This document shows positions 9,160-19,684 of a stretch of DNA of 64,000 nt, piece by piece. Each line of letters begins with the position of its first letter. The first letter of the stretch is position 1. Where the stretch lies: contig JAFXXQ010000033.1 in the NCBI GenBank assembly GCA_017542145.1, forward strand, positions 1 through 64,000, in the 5' to 3' direction. Both the position numbers and the translations under genes were made by a program. The notes beneath the pieces are model-generated. The model made no database searches. It saw only the letters and a list, made by a program, of their open reading frames with translations, and had not been told where the DNA came from. Origin of the DNA: Bacteroidaceae bacterium. GTDB lineage: Bacteria; Bacteroidota; Bacteroidia; Bacteroidales; Bacteroidaceae.

Positions 9160-10998
9160 ATGATAGAACAAATCCTGTCCAGCCGCGTTGTCGATGCCGT
9201 GAAGGCTCTCTACGATGCCGATGTGCCCGTTTCCATGATTCAGCTTCAGAAAACGAAGAAGGAGTTCGAAGGCCACCTCTCCTTAGTCACATTCCCTCTG
9301 CTGCGTACCTCCCGCAAAAGTCCTGAGCAGACCGCGCAGGAGATTGGTGCCTGGCTGCAGGAGAACGAGCCGATGGTCAGCCGCTACAACGCCATCAAGG
9401 GTTTTCTCAACCTCACCATTTCGCCCGCTTTCTGGACGAAGCTGTTGTCCGATATCCACGCTAACCCCGATTTCGGCACCTGCAAGGCAGAGGCAGATTC
9501 GCCGCTGGTGATGATTGAATATTCCTCGCCCAATACCAATAAGCCGCTTCATCTGGGCCACGTCCGCAACAACCTGCTGGGCTATGCCCTGGCCAACATC
9601 ATGGCTGCTTGCGGCAACCGTGTTGTCAAGACAAATATTGTCAACGACCGTGGCATACACATCTGCAAGTCCATGCTGGCATGGCTGAAGTACGGCAACG
9701 GCGAGACGCCCGAGTCGTCCGGGAAGAAGGGCGACCACCTTGTCGGCGACTACTACGTGGCCTTCGACAAGCATTTCCGTGCCGAGGTGAAGGAGATTCT
9801 CGCCAGTGACCCCGAGGTGCAGGCCATTGCCGACCCCGACCCCGACCGTCAGGCCGAGCTGCGCAAGGCGGCTGCCGAAGCCAAAAGCCCCCTGCTACGC
9901 GAAGCACACGAGATGCTCGTCAAATGGGAGCAGGGCGACCCCGAGGTACGCGCCCTTTGGGAGAAGATGAACAGCTGGGTCTATGCTGGTTTCGACGAGA
10001 CCTACCGCAAGATGGGCGTCAGCTTCGACAAGATTTATTACGAATCGCAGACCTATCTCGAAGGCAAGGAGAAGGTGCTCGAAGGATTGGAAAAGGGCAT
10101 TTTCTACCAGCGTGAGGACGGCTCCGTGTGGGCAGACCTCCGCCCCGAAGGGCTTGACGAGAAACTCCTCCTCCGCAAGGACGGTACCAGCGTCTATATG
10201 ACGCAGGACATCGGTACCGCCAAGCTCCGCTTCCGCGACTATCCCATCAACAAGATGATCTACGTCGTCGGTAACGAGCAGAACTATCATTTCCAGGTGC
10301 TCTCCATCCTTTTGGATAAGCTTGGCTTCGAATGGGGCAAGGACCTCGTCCACTTCTCCTATGGTATGGTCGAGCTGCCCGAGGGTAAGATGAAGAGCCG
10401 CGAGGGTACCGTGGTCGATGCCGATTACCTCATCGAGCAGATGATCAGTACCGCCCGCGACATCTCGCGCGAGTTGGGCAAGCAGGACGGCCTCAGCGCC
10501 GAGGAATCCGAGGAGATCGCCCGTATCGTCGGCCTCGGTGCCCTCAAGTACTTCATACTCAAAGTCGATGCCCGCAAAAACATGCTCTTCAACCCCAAGG
10601 AGAGCATCGACTTCAACGGCAATACAGGCCCCTTCATCCAGTACACTTACGCCCGCATCCGTTCCATCCTGCGTCGTGCCGATGCCGAGGGCATCGCCCA
10701 CACCCTGCCGCAGGGCATGGCTTACGAGCCGGCCGAGAAGGAGCAAGAGCTTATCCAACAGCTCTCCGACTTCCCCGTCGTCGTCCGTCAGGCTGGAGCC
10801 GACTACAGCCCCTCCGATATCGCCAACTACGTCTATGAGTTGGTCAAGGCCTTCAACCAGTTCTATCACGACTTCAGCATCCTCAGCGCCGAGACCTCCG
10901 AGGCCAAGACCTTCCGTGTCGTGCTGGCAGCCAACGTCGCTAAGGTCGTCCGCATCGGTATGGGCCTCTTAGGTATCGAGGTTCCCGAGCGGATGTAA
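9160..10998 (+). CDS. argS: arginyl-tRNA synthetase
   Basis: A 612-residue class I aminoacyl-tRNA synthetase that charges tRNA-Arg in the cytoplasm. The N-terminal Arg-tRNA synthetase domain (about 1-110) is followed by the catalytic core with the HIGH-type motif HLGHVRNN near residue 128 after SSPNTNKPL. The KMSK-type motif is replaced by GKMKSREG. The C-terminal DALR anticodon-binding region ends with MGLLGIEVPERM. Its length is normal for the family. The ATG at 9160 follows a promoter-like element. The RNase H gene starts about 30 bases downstream, so the two may be co-transcribed. Confidence 0.97.
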   Translation: MIEQILSSRVVDAVKALYDADVPVSMIQLQKTKKEFEGHLSLVTFPLLRTSRKSPEQTAQEIGAWLQENEPMVSRYNAIKGFLNLTISPAFWTKLLSDIHANPDFGTCKAEADSPLVMIEYSSPNTNKPLHLGHVRNNLLGYALANIMAACGNRVVKTNIVNDRGIHICKSMLAWLKYGNGETPESSGKKGDHLVGDYYVAFDKHFRAEVKEILASDPEVQAIADPDPDRQAELRKAAAEAKSPLLREAHEMLVKWEQGDPEVRALWEKMNSWVYAGFDETYRKMGVSFDKIYYESQTYLEGKEKVLEGLEKGIFYQREDGSVWADLRPEGLDEKLLLRKDGTSVYMTQDIGTAKLRFRDYPINKMIYVVGNEQNYHFQVLSILLDKLGFEWGKDLVHFSYGMVELPEGKMKSREGTVVDADYLIEQMISTARDISRELGKQDGLSAEESEEIARIVGLGALKYFILKVDARKNMLFNPKESIDFNGNTGPFIQYTYARIRSILRRADAEGIAHTLPQGMAYEPAEKEQELIQQLSDFPVVVRQAGADYSPSDIANYVYELVKAFNQFYHDFSILSAETSEAKTFRVVLAANVAKVVRIGMGLLGIEVPERM

Positions 10999-11002
10999 GG
11001 GT

Positions 11003-11027
11003 GATTAGCGTTTAATGATTAGCGTTT
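11003..11027 (+). repeat. two direct copies of GATTAGCGTTT
   Basis: GATTAGCGTTT at 11003-11013 and 11017-11027 (period 14), between the argS stop and the RNase H start; the second copy overlaps the upstream candidate start. The word AGCGTTTAATG also occurs in the array after the TolC gene at 42953. Confidence 0.7.
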
Positions 11028-11034
11028 GACGAGG

Positions 11035-11673
11035 TTGGCAAAACAGAAGTTTTACGTCGTTTGGAACGGCCTGCAGACGGGCATCTTCACTTCGTGGAAG
11101 GAGTGCGAACGGCAGGTGAAAGGTGTGGAAGGAGCCAAGTACAAGTCTTTCGACACCCGCGAGGAGGCCGAACGCGCCTACGCTTCGTCGCCGTATGAAT
11201 ATATTAAGGTCAACAGGTCGACAGGTCAACAGGTCAACAAGCTACACGCTCCTGATGCTGTGTTGAATGCCTCCGCCATTGCTGCCGATGCCGCCTGCAG
11301 CGGCAACCCCGGTCCCATGGAATATCGGGGCGTCTATATCCCCAACGGCCAGGAAATCTTTCACTACGGCCCTGTCCATGGAACGAACAACATTGGTGAG
11401 TTTCTGGCCATCGTCCACGCTATGGCGCTCATCGTCCGCGAGGGCTGGCAGATGGTGGTCTATAGCGACTCCCGCAACGCCATCAAATGGGTCAACGAGG
11501 GTACGTGCAAAACCCGTCTTGCCATCGATGAACAGACGCGTCCTCTCTTTGCCCTGATAGCCCGGGCCGAGGCGTGGCTTGCTGACCATCCTGCCTCCAA
11601 ACGCCCGCTCCTTTATAAATGGGACACGGACAACTGGGGTGAAATCCCTGCCGACTTCGGCAGAAAGAAATGA
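11035..11673 (+). CDS. rnhA: ribonuclease H with viroplasmin-type N-terminal domain
   Basis: About 212 residues. The N-terminal viroplasmin/RNHCP-like domain (KFYVVWNG, GIFTSWKECERQV, GAKYKSFDTREEAERAY) binds RNA-DNA hybrids. It is followed by an RNase H fold whose acidic residues can be seen in AADAACSGNPGPMEYRG (Asp), NNIGEFLAIVHAM (Glu), VVYSDSRNAIKW (Asp) and the late DTDNWGE. It removes RNA from RNA/DNA hybrids in the cytoplasm. There is no in-frame ATG near the N-terminus: translation must start at TTG, either 11035 (MAKQKF, matching the family) or 11026. The linker between the two domains (VNRSTGQQVNKLH) is encoded by four octamer repeats at 11208-11239. Confidence 0.93.
   Translation: MAKQKFYVVWNGLQTGIFTSWKECERQVKGVEGAKYKSFDTREEAERAYASSPYEYIKVNRSTGQQVNKLHAPDAVLNASAIAADAACSGNPGPMEYRGVYIPNGQEIFHYGPVHGTNNIGEFLAIVHAMALIVREGWQMVVYSDSRNAIKWVNEGTCKTRLAIDEQTRPLFALIARAEAWLADHPASKRPLLYKWDTDNWGEIPADFGRKK
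11208..11239 (+). repeat. octamer array GGTCAACA x4 inside the RNase H gene
   Basis: Four consecutive 8-base units, GGTCAACA, GGTCGACA, GGTCAACA, GGTCAACA, encode the linker between the hybrid-binding and nuclease domains. Related four-unit arrays lie at 19648-19679, 43959-43990 and 62089-62120. Confidence 0.9.
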
Positions 11674-11718
11674 TGTTTTTTAGAACACGAATTATCACGA
11701 ATTGTCATTAATAAATTT

Positions 11719-13080
11719 ATGAAAAAACTCTCTTTCCTTTCATTTTTGTTTGCCGTACTGGTTTGCAGCTGTGCGCAGCACGATATTACCCTTCAGGAGG
11801 GGCGTTCCGTCACGTTGAAAGGCGATTATCAGGACTTCACCCTTACGGGTGAGGCATTCCTCGCTCCTGGCGCCTCGGGTGCCATCCTCTTCCATACCGA
11901 TGCTAAGGGCAAAAAAGGCTACGAGGTGGCTCTCCGGGGCGGCCCCATCGACGGTACGCTCAAGACCGGCTCACTCACCAGCGTCCGCAACCTCTACCGC
12001 TCGCTGGCGGCTGACAGCACATGGTTTCCCTTTGATATCTCTGTCATCGGCAAGACCGTCCGCATCGCCATTTGTGGCACAGCCGTGGTCAGCTATACCG
12101 AGCCCGACGTCCCCTACCGCATCGCTGCATTTGCCAACAGAGTGTTGGGGCACGGACAGATTGTCTTCCGCTGTACCGAAGGCACAATACAACTACGCGA
12201 TATTCGCGTAGCAGAAGGGCCTAAAGCCGATGCAGACCGCTCAGAGAGTGCCTGTTTGCCCGCTTATGGGCTTGTTGACCCTATTGATGAGCAGCACGAC
12301 CGCATCATCCGCCTGCAGCAGCAGTTCTTCCCCGTCATCGACTATCATGTCCACCTGAAGGGAGGTCTCACCAAGGAACAGGCTCACGCCATGTCCATGG
12401 CCTACGGCATCAACTACGGCGTGGCGCCTAATGCCGGCGAGGGCGGCGTGGGACGCATGCTCGCTAACGACAAGGAGGTCTATGAATACTATGAAGAGGT
12501 GAAGGACCTGCCCTTCCTCTGTGGCGTGCAGGGCGAGGGGCGTCGTTGGACCACCACCTTCTCCCCCGAGGCTCTCGGCGTCTTCGACTACCTCTTCACC
12601 GATGCTATGACCATCCGCGACCAGGCCGGACGCATCGTCCGCCTCTACCACCCCGAGGAGGTCATCCGCGACGGACTCTCTGACGAGGAGTACATGGACG
12701 TCATCGTTGATCAGACGGTAAAAATCCTCACCAACGAGCCTGCCGATATCTACGCCAACCCCACCTACTTGCCCGACGACATGCAGCCCCGCTACGACGA
12801 ACTTTGGACGGACGAGCGCATCAACCGCGTGCTCGACGTGCTGGAGAAGTACCACATAGCCCTCGAAATCAACCCCCGCTACCGCATCCCCAGCATGAAG
12901 ATCATCCGCATGGCGAAGGAGCGCGGGCTGAAGTTCACCTTCGGCACGAACAACGTCGATGCCAACTTCGGACGCCTCGAATACGCCCTCGACGCCATCG
13001 ACACGTGCGGCCTTACTGCCGACGACATCTGGTTCCCCTCCATGAGTATCCGCTCCACCCGCCCCACCATTCTCTACTAA
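11719..13080 (+). CDS. lipoprotein with DUF1080-like and PHP-like metal-dependent hydrolase regions
   Basis: A 453-residue secreted lipoprotein. The signal peptide ends in the lipobox LVCSC (Cys near 18). Residues about 25-170 resemble a LamG/DUF1080 beta-sandwich (GYEVALRGG, VRNLYRSLA, FDISVIGKTVRIAI, GHGQIVFRCTEGTIQLRDIRVAEG), a fold often found in sugar-active proteins. From about 190 the chain resembles a PHP/amidohydrolase barrel: VIDYHVHLKGG (metal-binding His pair), YHIALEINPRYRIPS, KFTFGTNNVDANFGR and a closing SMSIRS. A periplasmic or surface hydrolase is likely; the substrate is unknown. It is preceded by two CACGAATT direct repeats (11686-11693 and 11696-11703), and the stop codon region carries the inverse AATTCGTG. 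Confidence 0.82.
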   Translation: MKKLSFLSFLFAVLVCSCAQHDITLQEGRSVTLKGDYQDFTLTGEAFLAPGASGAILFHTDAKGKKGYEVALRGGPIDGTLKTGSLTSVRNLYRSLAADSTWFPFDISVIGKTVRIAICGTAVVSYTEPDVPYRIAAFANRVLGHGQIVFRCTEGTIQLRDIRVAEGPKADADRSESACLPAYGLVDPIDEQHDRIIRLQQQFFPVIDYHVHLKGGLTKEQAHAMSMAYGINYGVAPNAGEGGVGRMLANDKEVYEYYEEVKDLPFLCGVQGEGRRWTTTFSPEALGVFDYLFTDAMTIRDQAGRIVRLYHPEEVIRDGLSDEEYMDVIVDQTVKILTNEPADIYANPTYLPDDMQPRYDELWTDERINRVLDVLEKYHIALEINPRYRIPSMKIIRMAKERGLKFTFGTNNVDANFGRLEYALDAIDTCGLTADDIWFPSMSIRSTRPTILY

Positions 13081-13138
13081 TTCGTGGAGAAAAAAGGTTC
13101 CATCTAACGTTAGATGAAACGCGAAATGCCCGTTTTTG

Positions 13139-13184
13139 GTGTAGAAGCGTGTAGATGTGTGTAGATAAAAATGCCTATCTACAC
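13139..13184 (+). repeat. three GTGTAGA decamers forming a hairpin
   Basis: GTGTAGA starts at 13139, 13149 and 13159 (period 10). The last copy, GTGTAGATA (13159-13167), pairs perfectly with TATCTACAC (13176-13184) across an 8-base loop. A terminator role is possible, but there is no T-run. Confidence 0.7.
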
Positions 13185-13335
13185 GCACAATGCTTTGTGA
13201 TACAGCGCTATAATCCCATTGGTGTAGGAATGTAGCAATTTTCATGTTTTTTTGTTTAGAATGTTCCCTTGTTTGATGCCATTTTCTGCGCGTAGTGCGA
13301 TGTTTATAAACAGCGCCCGTGTTTATAAATAGCCC

Positions 13336-13419
13336 AATGGTCTGCGAATTTATTCCCTTGGGCTGTGCTGTCAGATGCTTGGGCTAGCAAATTAGAAGCT
13401 TGGACTGGCAAAACAAACG
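13336..13419. repeat. 21-bp-period array, four units
   Basis: Unit starts at 13336, 13357, 13378 and 13399. The cores are AATGGTCT, CTTGGGCT, CTTGGGCT and CTTGGACT; units 1, 3 and 4 continue with GC(A/G)AA-like bases. The spacing is exactly 21 throughout. It lies near the 3' end of the minus-strand BspA-like gene. Confidence 0.65.
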
Positions 13420-13508
13420 AAGCTCCGCCACTCGTCGTGAGCAGCGGAGCAAAAAAGATGCATCGTATCGAAATAAAAGCTTATGTTTATATCAATTTCG
13501 TTTCTGCG

Positions 13509-15047
13509 TTATTTCACCAGCACCTTCTTTCCATTTCGGATAAAGATGCCCTTCTGCGACTCGTTTGCGGGAAGGCCTTGCAGGTCGTAGAGGGTGTTGC
13601 TTGCTGGGGCGGCGTCAAGCGGACGAATGCCTGTGACGCCGAAGCTGATGCGCTGGGACTTCCAAGGTGAAGTTCCATAACGTAGGACAGAGGAACGGCT
13701 TTTCAGTTCGCCCTGCTCACTCTGCGGCACGTTGGTCAATGTCCCGCTCAGGTGGTCCGTGCTACCCTTGCTGCCTCTTCGTTTGTTGGAATAGAGAAGA
13801 TTTCCCTCATCATCATAAATTTCAATTTCGTAGGTCAGGTCATCACCTTCGGGAATGGGGCTGAGGATGGTGTCGCGATACTCAACGGCACAGTAGTTGG
13901 TAGAATTGGGATGTTCACGTTCGACAAGTGTCCATGAATAAACGTAGTTGTAGTACGCTCCATACTCGACATCCATGTCGGTTGTGACAGGTGAATTGCT
14001 GCCTTCTGACGTCTGGCTGAAGGTGACATTCTCCGTATTGAGTGTGCCGATGTACCATTCGGAAGAGACGATATGGGGCCTGATGTATTGGAGCAGATTA
14101 CCATCTTTATCGTAGTATTTTTCGGCAGGGTAACAAGACGGGTCGAAAAAGAGGTGGGTATCTACGTCCATCAAGTCCGTACCTGCCCATAAACAGGAGT
14201 TATGAAGATAATCCTTATACCAGCCTTCTACGTAAAACACCAATGAGCCGTTGATTGCCCTATATTCATCGGTATTCCACGCAACAGGGCCTTCAAGCTG
14301 GGGAAAGCCGATCCTCCTGTTATTATGGAGTATGACCACGAAGTTGGCATAGTTGTGGTAGCGGTAATTAAGATCGTATGGAAGCCATCGGACTCCTTCG
14401 AAGGCGTGTTGGCAGATCAGCTTCAGGGCCGGGTCGAATTCCAGTTCAACCCCCGTGTCGAGTTTCAGCCAAGCAAAGGCATAGGGACGAATCGCTACGG
14501 CATAGGCTTCTGTGTACCAATCCGAACGAATTTGAGCAAATCGGTATAGTGTGTCCAAGTTTGCCGAATAGATGAATCCTTCTTCCGATTCATAATAGCG
14601 TTTGTTGTCCTTCTCAACGGTAAACATCACATCCGTTGCGGCAAGCCTGTCGCCTGTAGTAGGCACGTCCAGATCAGGAAATAGCCCTGTGATGTGGGCG
14701 GTTACGCTGTTGGTAAGGGTGTTCTTTACGGCATAGAAGTTGAAGACCGTCTGCTTCTTGGGGAGGTAGAGGTCGGCGAGGGATGTCGCATTTGACAAGC
14801 AGAACTGGGGGATGCTGTCGATGACGACGTCAGTCATGTCCAACTTGGTCAACTTCGGGCAGGCGTTGACAAAGGCATAGTCCGCCGACGTCATGTGCCC
14901 CGAAAGGACAATCTCAGTAGTGGCCAACTGCACATCGGGTGTGAGGACATCGGCGATGTTCTGCTCGTCCAAGTTGATGCTCACGGTCTGTGCCGCGAGA
15001 AACAAGCCTTGTAGGCTTAGAATCAGGGATAAGAAAATCTTTTTCAT
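13509..15047 (-). CDS. secreted BspA-like leucine-rich repeat protein with C-terminal sorting-type tail
   Basis: A 512-residue secreted protein. A signal peptide (MKKIFLSLILSLQGLFLAAQ) is followed by leucine-rich-repeat-like segments such as FVNACPKLTKLDMTDVVI and FCLSNATSLADLYLPKK, typical of BspA-type surface proteins. The middle (about 150-400) is rich in Tyr, Trp and Asn and has no recognised domain. The chain ends with LYDLQGLPANESQKGIFI then RNGKKVLVK, the short C-terminal pattern found on many Prevotella secreted proteins. A role in surface attachment or host interaction is a family-based guess. It starts 20 bases after the TPR/HTH regulator stop on the same strand and is probably co-transcribed with it. 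Confidence 0.8.
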   Translation of the reverse strand: MKKIFLSLILSLQGLFLAAQTVSINLDEQNIADVLTPDVQLATTEIVLSGHMTSADYAFVNACPKLTKLDMTDVVIDSIPQFCLSNATSLADLYLPKKQTVFNFYAVKNTLTNSVTAHITGLFPDLDVPTTGDRLAATDVMFTVEKDNKRYYESEEGFIYSANLDTLYRFAQIRSDWYTEAYAVAIRPYAFAWLKLDTGVELEFDPALKLICQHAFEGVRWLPYDLNYRYHNYANFVVILHNNRRIGFPQLEGPVAWNTDEYRAINGSLVFYVEGWYKDYLHNSCLWAGTDLMDVDTHLFFDPSCYPAEKYYDKDGNLLQYIRPHIVSSEWYIGTLNTENVTFSQTSEGSNSPVTTDMDVEYGAYYNYVYSWTLVEREHPNSTNYCAVEYRDTILSPIPEGDDLTYEIEIYDDEGNLLYSNKRRGSKGSTDHLSGTLTNVPQSEQGELKSRSSVLRYGTSPWKSQRISFGVTGIRPLDAAPASNTLYDLQGLPANESQKGIFIRNGKKVLVK

Positions 15048-15066
15048 TGTGGTATTGTTTTAGGGG

Positions 15067-16695
15067 TTAATTATTGTTCGATGGAGTTTCTTCGAAGAAG
15101 AGTTCAAAGAGCTCTGCGGGCAGCTTCTCCTTCAGTCGGAACTTGCGTGTGCGCAGGGTAGTGGGGGAGAGGATAAGGCATTCGGCTATGGCCTGCGAGG
15201 GGCTGCGGAGGGCGTTGAAGGCGCAAAGGAGCAGCTCCTGTTCGGAGATTTGCGGCACTTCGTTCTTCACATCGAGCATGATGTCGATGAACGAGGTGGT
15301 GATGTCGGAGAGTATCTGTGTGCGCTCGGCTGCTGAGAAGGTGGGGGCATTTGTCGTTGCCGTGCGTCCGAGCAGCAGGCGAGCCGAGGGGGTGCGACGG
15401 AACATGCGGCAGCAGATGTCGAGCTTGCGGCGACGCAGCTCGGCCTGGTCTTCCTCGGGGATGTTGAGTGACTCGCGACGGTTTTGCTGCAGTTCCTCCT
15501 GCAGGCGGAGGTACTGCGTCTTCCGCCGACGGTCGCGCAGCAGGAAGGCCAGTCCGACCAGCAAGGCTGCGAGCAGGGCCAGCACTACGACAGCAAGCAG
15601 GATGCGTGTGGCGCGCGCCCAGAGTGCGCGGCGGCTCTCCTCCACCTGATGCTGACTGTAGGCTTCGCTCACGTCGGCCTGCTGCTCGGCAGTCCGCACG
15701 GAGTCGGCCAGCAGGGTATAGCGGCGGACGTAGGCGGGTACGGAGTCAATGAGGCCAAGGCGTGGCGCCAGCTCGGCAAGCTGATGGTAGTTCCAGCAAT
15801 CGGTAAATAGTTCGCTCCGGCAGCCTAACGAACGGCGGTACCAATAGTAGGCCGAATCGGGCTGCTGCAACTCGCAGCAGATGTCGCCCCGCAGGCTGTA
15901 GTTAGCACCCAGGGCGGTAGTGTCCGCGGCGCCTGCCTCGTTCAGATGGAGGTAATAGCGTGCGCGCGTGCAATCCTTATTTTGATAGAACTCTATTTTG
16001 GCCAGTTGCAGGTAGGTAGTGTTGCGGGCAAGGGCTGTGGCTTTCGGGTTGGCCAGCACGCGGTTGAACAACTGCTTTGCCTCGGCATAGTCCGACGGAT
16101 AGAGGTGAGCGAGGGCGGAGTGGTAGTCGGCAAAGGCCACGGTAGCCGAGTCGCCCGTCTGGACGGCACCTCGGCGACAGGTGTTCAGCGCCTCGAGCGC
16201 CTGACGGTACATGCGGCGGTTCAGGTAGTGGATGCCGAGGTTCTGGTTGCAGAGGACATAGTAGCGGCTGAGCGTGTCGGGGAAGAGGGGCTTGGCCTTC
16301 AGATAGGCCTCGACGGCTGCAGCATCATCGTTCCACTCGCTATAGACGCAGCCCAACGTGTACCAGGCAAGGGCAGCGTGAAAGCCTTTCTTGCGGTCGC
16401 CATAGTAGTCGGTCGCAATGCAGATGAGCGAGTCCGTCTCGGGCACGATGTGACATTTGTACTCCGCCTGCGTCCGCAGCAGGGCGTAGAGGGCAAGGGA
16501 TTTACGATTAGACGATGTGCGATTTACGTCTTGCAAGCTGTCCAGTAGGGCGAGCGCTGCGCGAGGGTTGTCGGTCAGCAGGGATTCCGCCCGGGTGAGC
16601 AGGGGATTTACTGCCTGCTGTCCGTTGCAGCTGAAGAGGGCTGAAAGGACGACGAGGAAGAGGAGTCGGGCATATCGTCTCATGGTTGTTTTCAT
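15067..16695 (-). CDS. TPR lipoprotein-type membrane regulator with C-terminal LuxR-like helix-turn-helix
   Basis: A 542-residue protein. The N-terminus has a signal with lipobox LFSC, then periplasmic TPR-like helical repeats (about 25-340). A single membrane helix at about 365-386 (ILLAVVVLALLAALLVGLAF) leads to a cytoplasmic coiled coil (RLQEELQQNRRESL). The C-terminus (about 483-525: SEQELLLCAFNALRSPSQAI, then LILSPTTLRTRKFRLKEKL) looks like a LuxR-type helix-turn-helix. The layout suggests a one-protein sensor that reads a periplasmic signal and binds DNA. An in-frame ATG at 16782 exists, but the promoter (16706-16738) lies inside that extension, which fixes the start at 16695. It is followed directly by the BspA-like gene, a plausible target. 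Confidence 0.82.
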   Translation of the reverse strand: MKTTMRRYARLLFLVVLSALFSCNGQQAVNPLLTRAESLLTDNPRAALALLDSLQDVNRTSSNRKSLALYALLRTQAEYKCHIVPETDSLICIATDYYGDRKKGFHAALAWYTLGCVYSEWNDDAAAVEAYLKAKPLFPDTLSRYYVLCNQNLGIHYLNRRMYRQALEALNTCRRGAVQTGDSATVAFADYHSALAHLYPSDYAEAKQLFNRVLANPKATALARNTTYLQLAKIEFYQNKDCTRARYYLHLNEAGAADTTALGANYSLRGDICCELQQPDSAYYWYRRSLGCRSELFTDCWNYHQLAELAPRLGLIDSVPAYVRRYTLLADSVRTAEQQADVSEAYSQHQVEESRRALWARATRILLAVVVLALLAALLVGLAFLLRDRRRKTQYLRLQEELQQNRRESLNIPEEDQAELRRRKLDICCRMFRRTPSARLLLGRTATTNAPTFSAAERTQILSDITTSFIDIMLDVKNEVPQISEQELLLCAFNALRSPSQAIAECLILSPTTLRTRKFRLKEKLPAELFELFFEETPSNNN

Positions 16696-16705
16696 TTTTC
16701 CGATG

Positions 16706-16738
16706 CAAAGATAAGCCCATTTGTGAACATCCTCCAAA
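16706..16738 (-). promoter_or_regulatory. promoter of the TPR/HTH regulator, Bacteroidota type
   Basis: Minus strand: TTTG (16735-16738), 21-base spacer, TATCTTTG (16706-16713). It lies 10 bases before the chosen start, giving a very short leader and excluding longer start choices. Confidence 0.8.
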
Positions 16739-16810
16739 TAAAAAGCGTTCCCAAAATGTTCCATTTGTGTTTTCCCTGCCATTTTGCACGTTGCGCAGGG
16801 AGGGAGAGGG

Positions 16811-16842
16811 GGAAAGAAAATGGGGCGCGATTATCGCGCCCC
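16811..16842 (-). terminator. terminator of the fumarate reductase operon
   Basis: Perfect 9-bp stem GGGGCGCGA (16822-16830) / TCGCGCCCC (16834-16842) with a 3-base loop, followed on the minus strand by a T-rich stretch (16811-16821). It lies 22 bases beyond the frdB stop. Confidence 0.87.
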
Positions 16843-16864
16843 ATGAAAAGAGGATGAACAGGTG

Positions 16865-17620
16865 TTAATCGCTGAGCTTGGCGCCGATGAACTGGCGGTT
16901 GAGGCGGGCAATGTTGGAGATGCTGACGCACTTGGGGCACTCGGCCTCGCAGGCACGAGTGTTGGTGCAGGCTCCAAAGCCCAGTTCGTCCATCTTGGCC
17001 AGCATGGCCTTGACGCGGCGCTTGGCCTCTACCTTGCCCTGAGGCAGGAGAGCGAGCTGGCTGACCTTGGCGCTGACGAAGAGCATAGCCGAGCCATTCT
17101 TGCAGGCTGCAACGCACGCTCCGCAGCCGATGCAGGCAGCTGCGTCCATGGCCTCGTCGGCCTTCTCCTTGGGGATGGGGATGGCATTGGCATCGGGTAC
17201 GCCGCCAGTATTGACGCTGACGTAGCCGCCGGCAGCCATAATCTTGTCGAAGGCACGACGGTCAACCATCAGGTCGCGGATGACGGGGAAGCCGGCGGAG
17301 CGCCAGGGCTCGACGGTAATGGTATCGCCGTCCTGGAAACGGCGCATGTAGATCTGGCACGTGGTGGCGCCGGTGGCAGGGCCGTGGGGATGGCCGTTGA
17401 TGTAGAGCGAGCACATGCCGCAGATGCCCTCGCGGCAGTCGTGGTCGAAGACAACGGGCTCCTCGCCGCGGTTGATGAGCATCTCGTTGAGGATGTCGAG
17501 CATCTCAAGGAACGAGGTGTCGCCAGGGATGTCCTCCATGTAATAGCTCTTGAACTCGCCCTTTTCCTTCGGACCGCGCTGACGCCATACCTTCAATGTG
17601 AAGCTGATATTCTTATCCAT
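16865..17620 (-). CDS. frdB: succinate dehydrogenase/fumarate reductase iron-sulfur subunit
   Basis: A 251-residue subunit that carries electrons between the flavin of FrdA and the quinone site in the membrane. The [2Fe-2S] ligands appear in [16 protein letters not shown] (about 78-95), the [4Fe-4S] ligands in [14 protein letters not shown] (about 158) and the third cluster in [11 protein letters not shown] near the C-terminus. It belongs to the long B-subunit form that pairs with a single-cytochrome C subunit. It is the last gene of frdC-frdA-frdB. In Bacteroidales this complex mainly reduces fumarate to succinate during anaerobic growth, but it could also run as succinate dehydrogenase. Confidence 0.96.
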   Translation of the reverse strand: MDKNISFTLKVWRQRGPKEKGEFKSYYMEDIPGDTSFLEMLDILNEMLINRGEEPVVFDHDCREGICGMCSLYINGHPHGPATGATTCQIYMRRFQDGDTITVEPWRSAGFPVIRDLMVDRRAFDKIMAAGGYVSVNTGGVPDANAIPIPKEKADEAMDAAACIGCGACVAACKNGSAMLFVSAKVSQLALLPQGKVEAKRRVKAMLAKMDELGFGACTNTRACEAECPKCVSISNIARLNRQFIGAKLSD

Positions 17621-17664
17621 ATTGTTTACTAGTTGACGATTTACAAATTACGATTTACAGCCGA

Positions 17665-19623
<1,959 letters not shown>

Positions 19624-19647
19624 TGCAAATGACTTATTGACTTTTTA

Positions 19648-19679
19648 CTTGTTGTCTTGTTGACTTGTTGACCTGTTGA
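19648..19679 (-). repeat. octamer array, four units, between frdC and frdA
   Basis: On plus the units are CTTGTTGT, CTTGTTGA, CTTGTTGA, CCTGTTGA, i.e. TCAACAAG-type octamers in the sense of the frd transcript. Same repeat word as the arrays inside RNase H, ribF and rpoN. Confidence 0.9.
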
Positions 19680-19684
19680 CATTA

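Larger units (their letters stand above)
13081..13508. other. intergenic region with palindromes and repeats, non-coding
   Basis: No gene is supported. Contents: the perfect 16-bp palindrome CATCTAACGTTAGATG (13101-13116), the GTGTAGA repeat/hairpin (13139-13184), two GTTTATAAA words 19 bases apart (13302 and 13321), and a 21-bp-period array (13336-13419). It separates two convergent genes, so it may also end transcription. Confidence 0.6.

Noticed and set aside
9895..10869. 324-codon frame on minus, opposite argS
   Set aside because: Antisense shadow; no promoter or recognisable fold.
12241..13245. 334-codon frame on minus across the PHP-like gene and the following gap
   Set aside because: It extends past the gene end but is composed of antisense codons; no signal or domain.
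16696..16782. N-terminal extension of the TPR/HTH regulator
   Set aside because: The promoter lies inside this stretch, and the lipoprotein signal begins after it.
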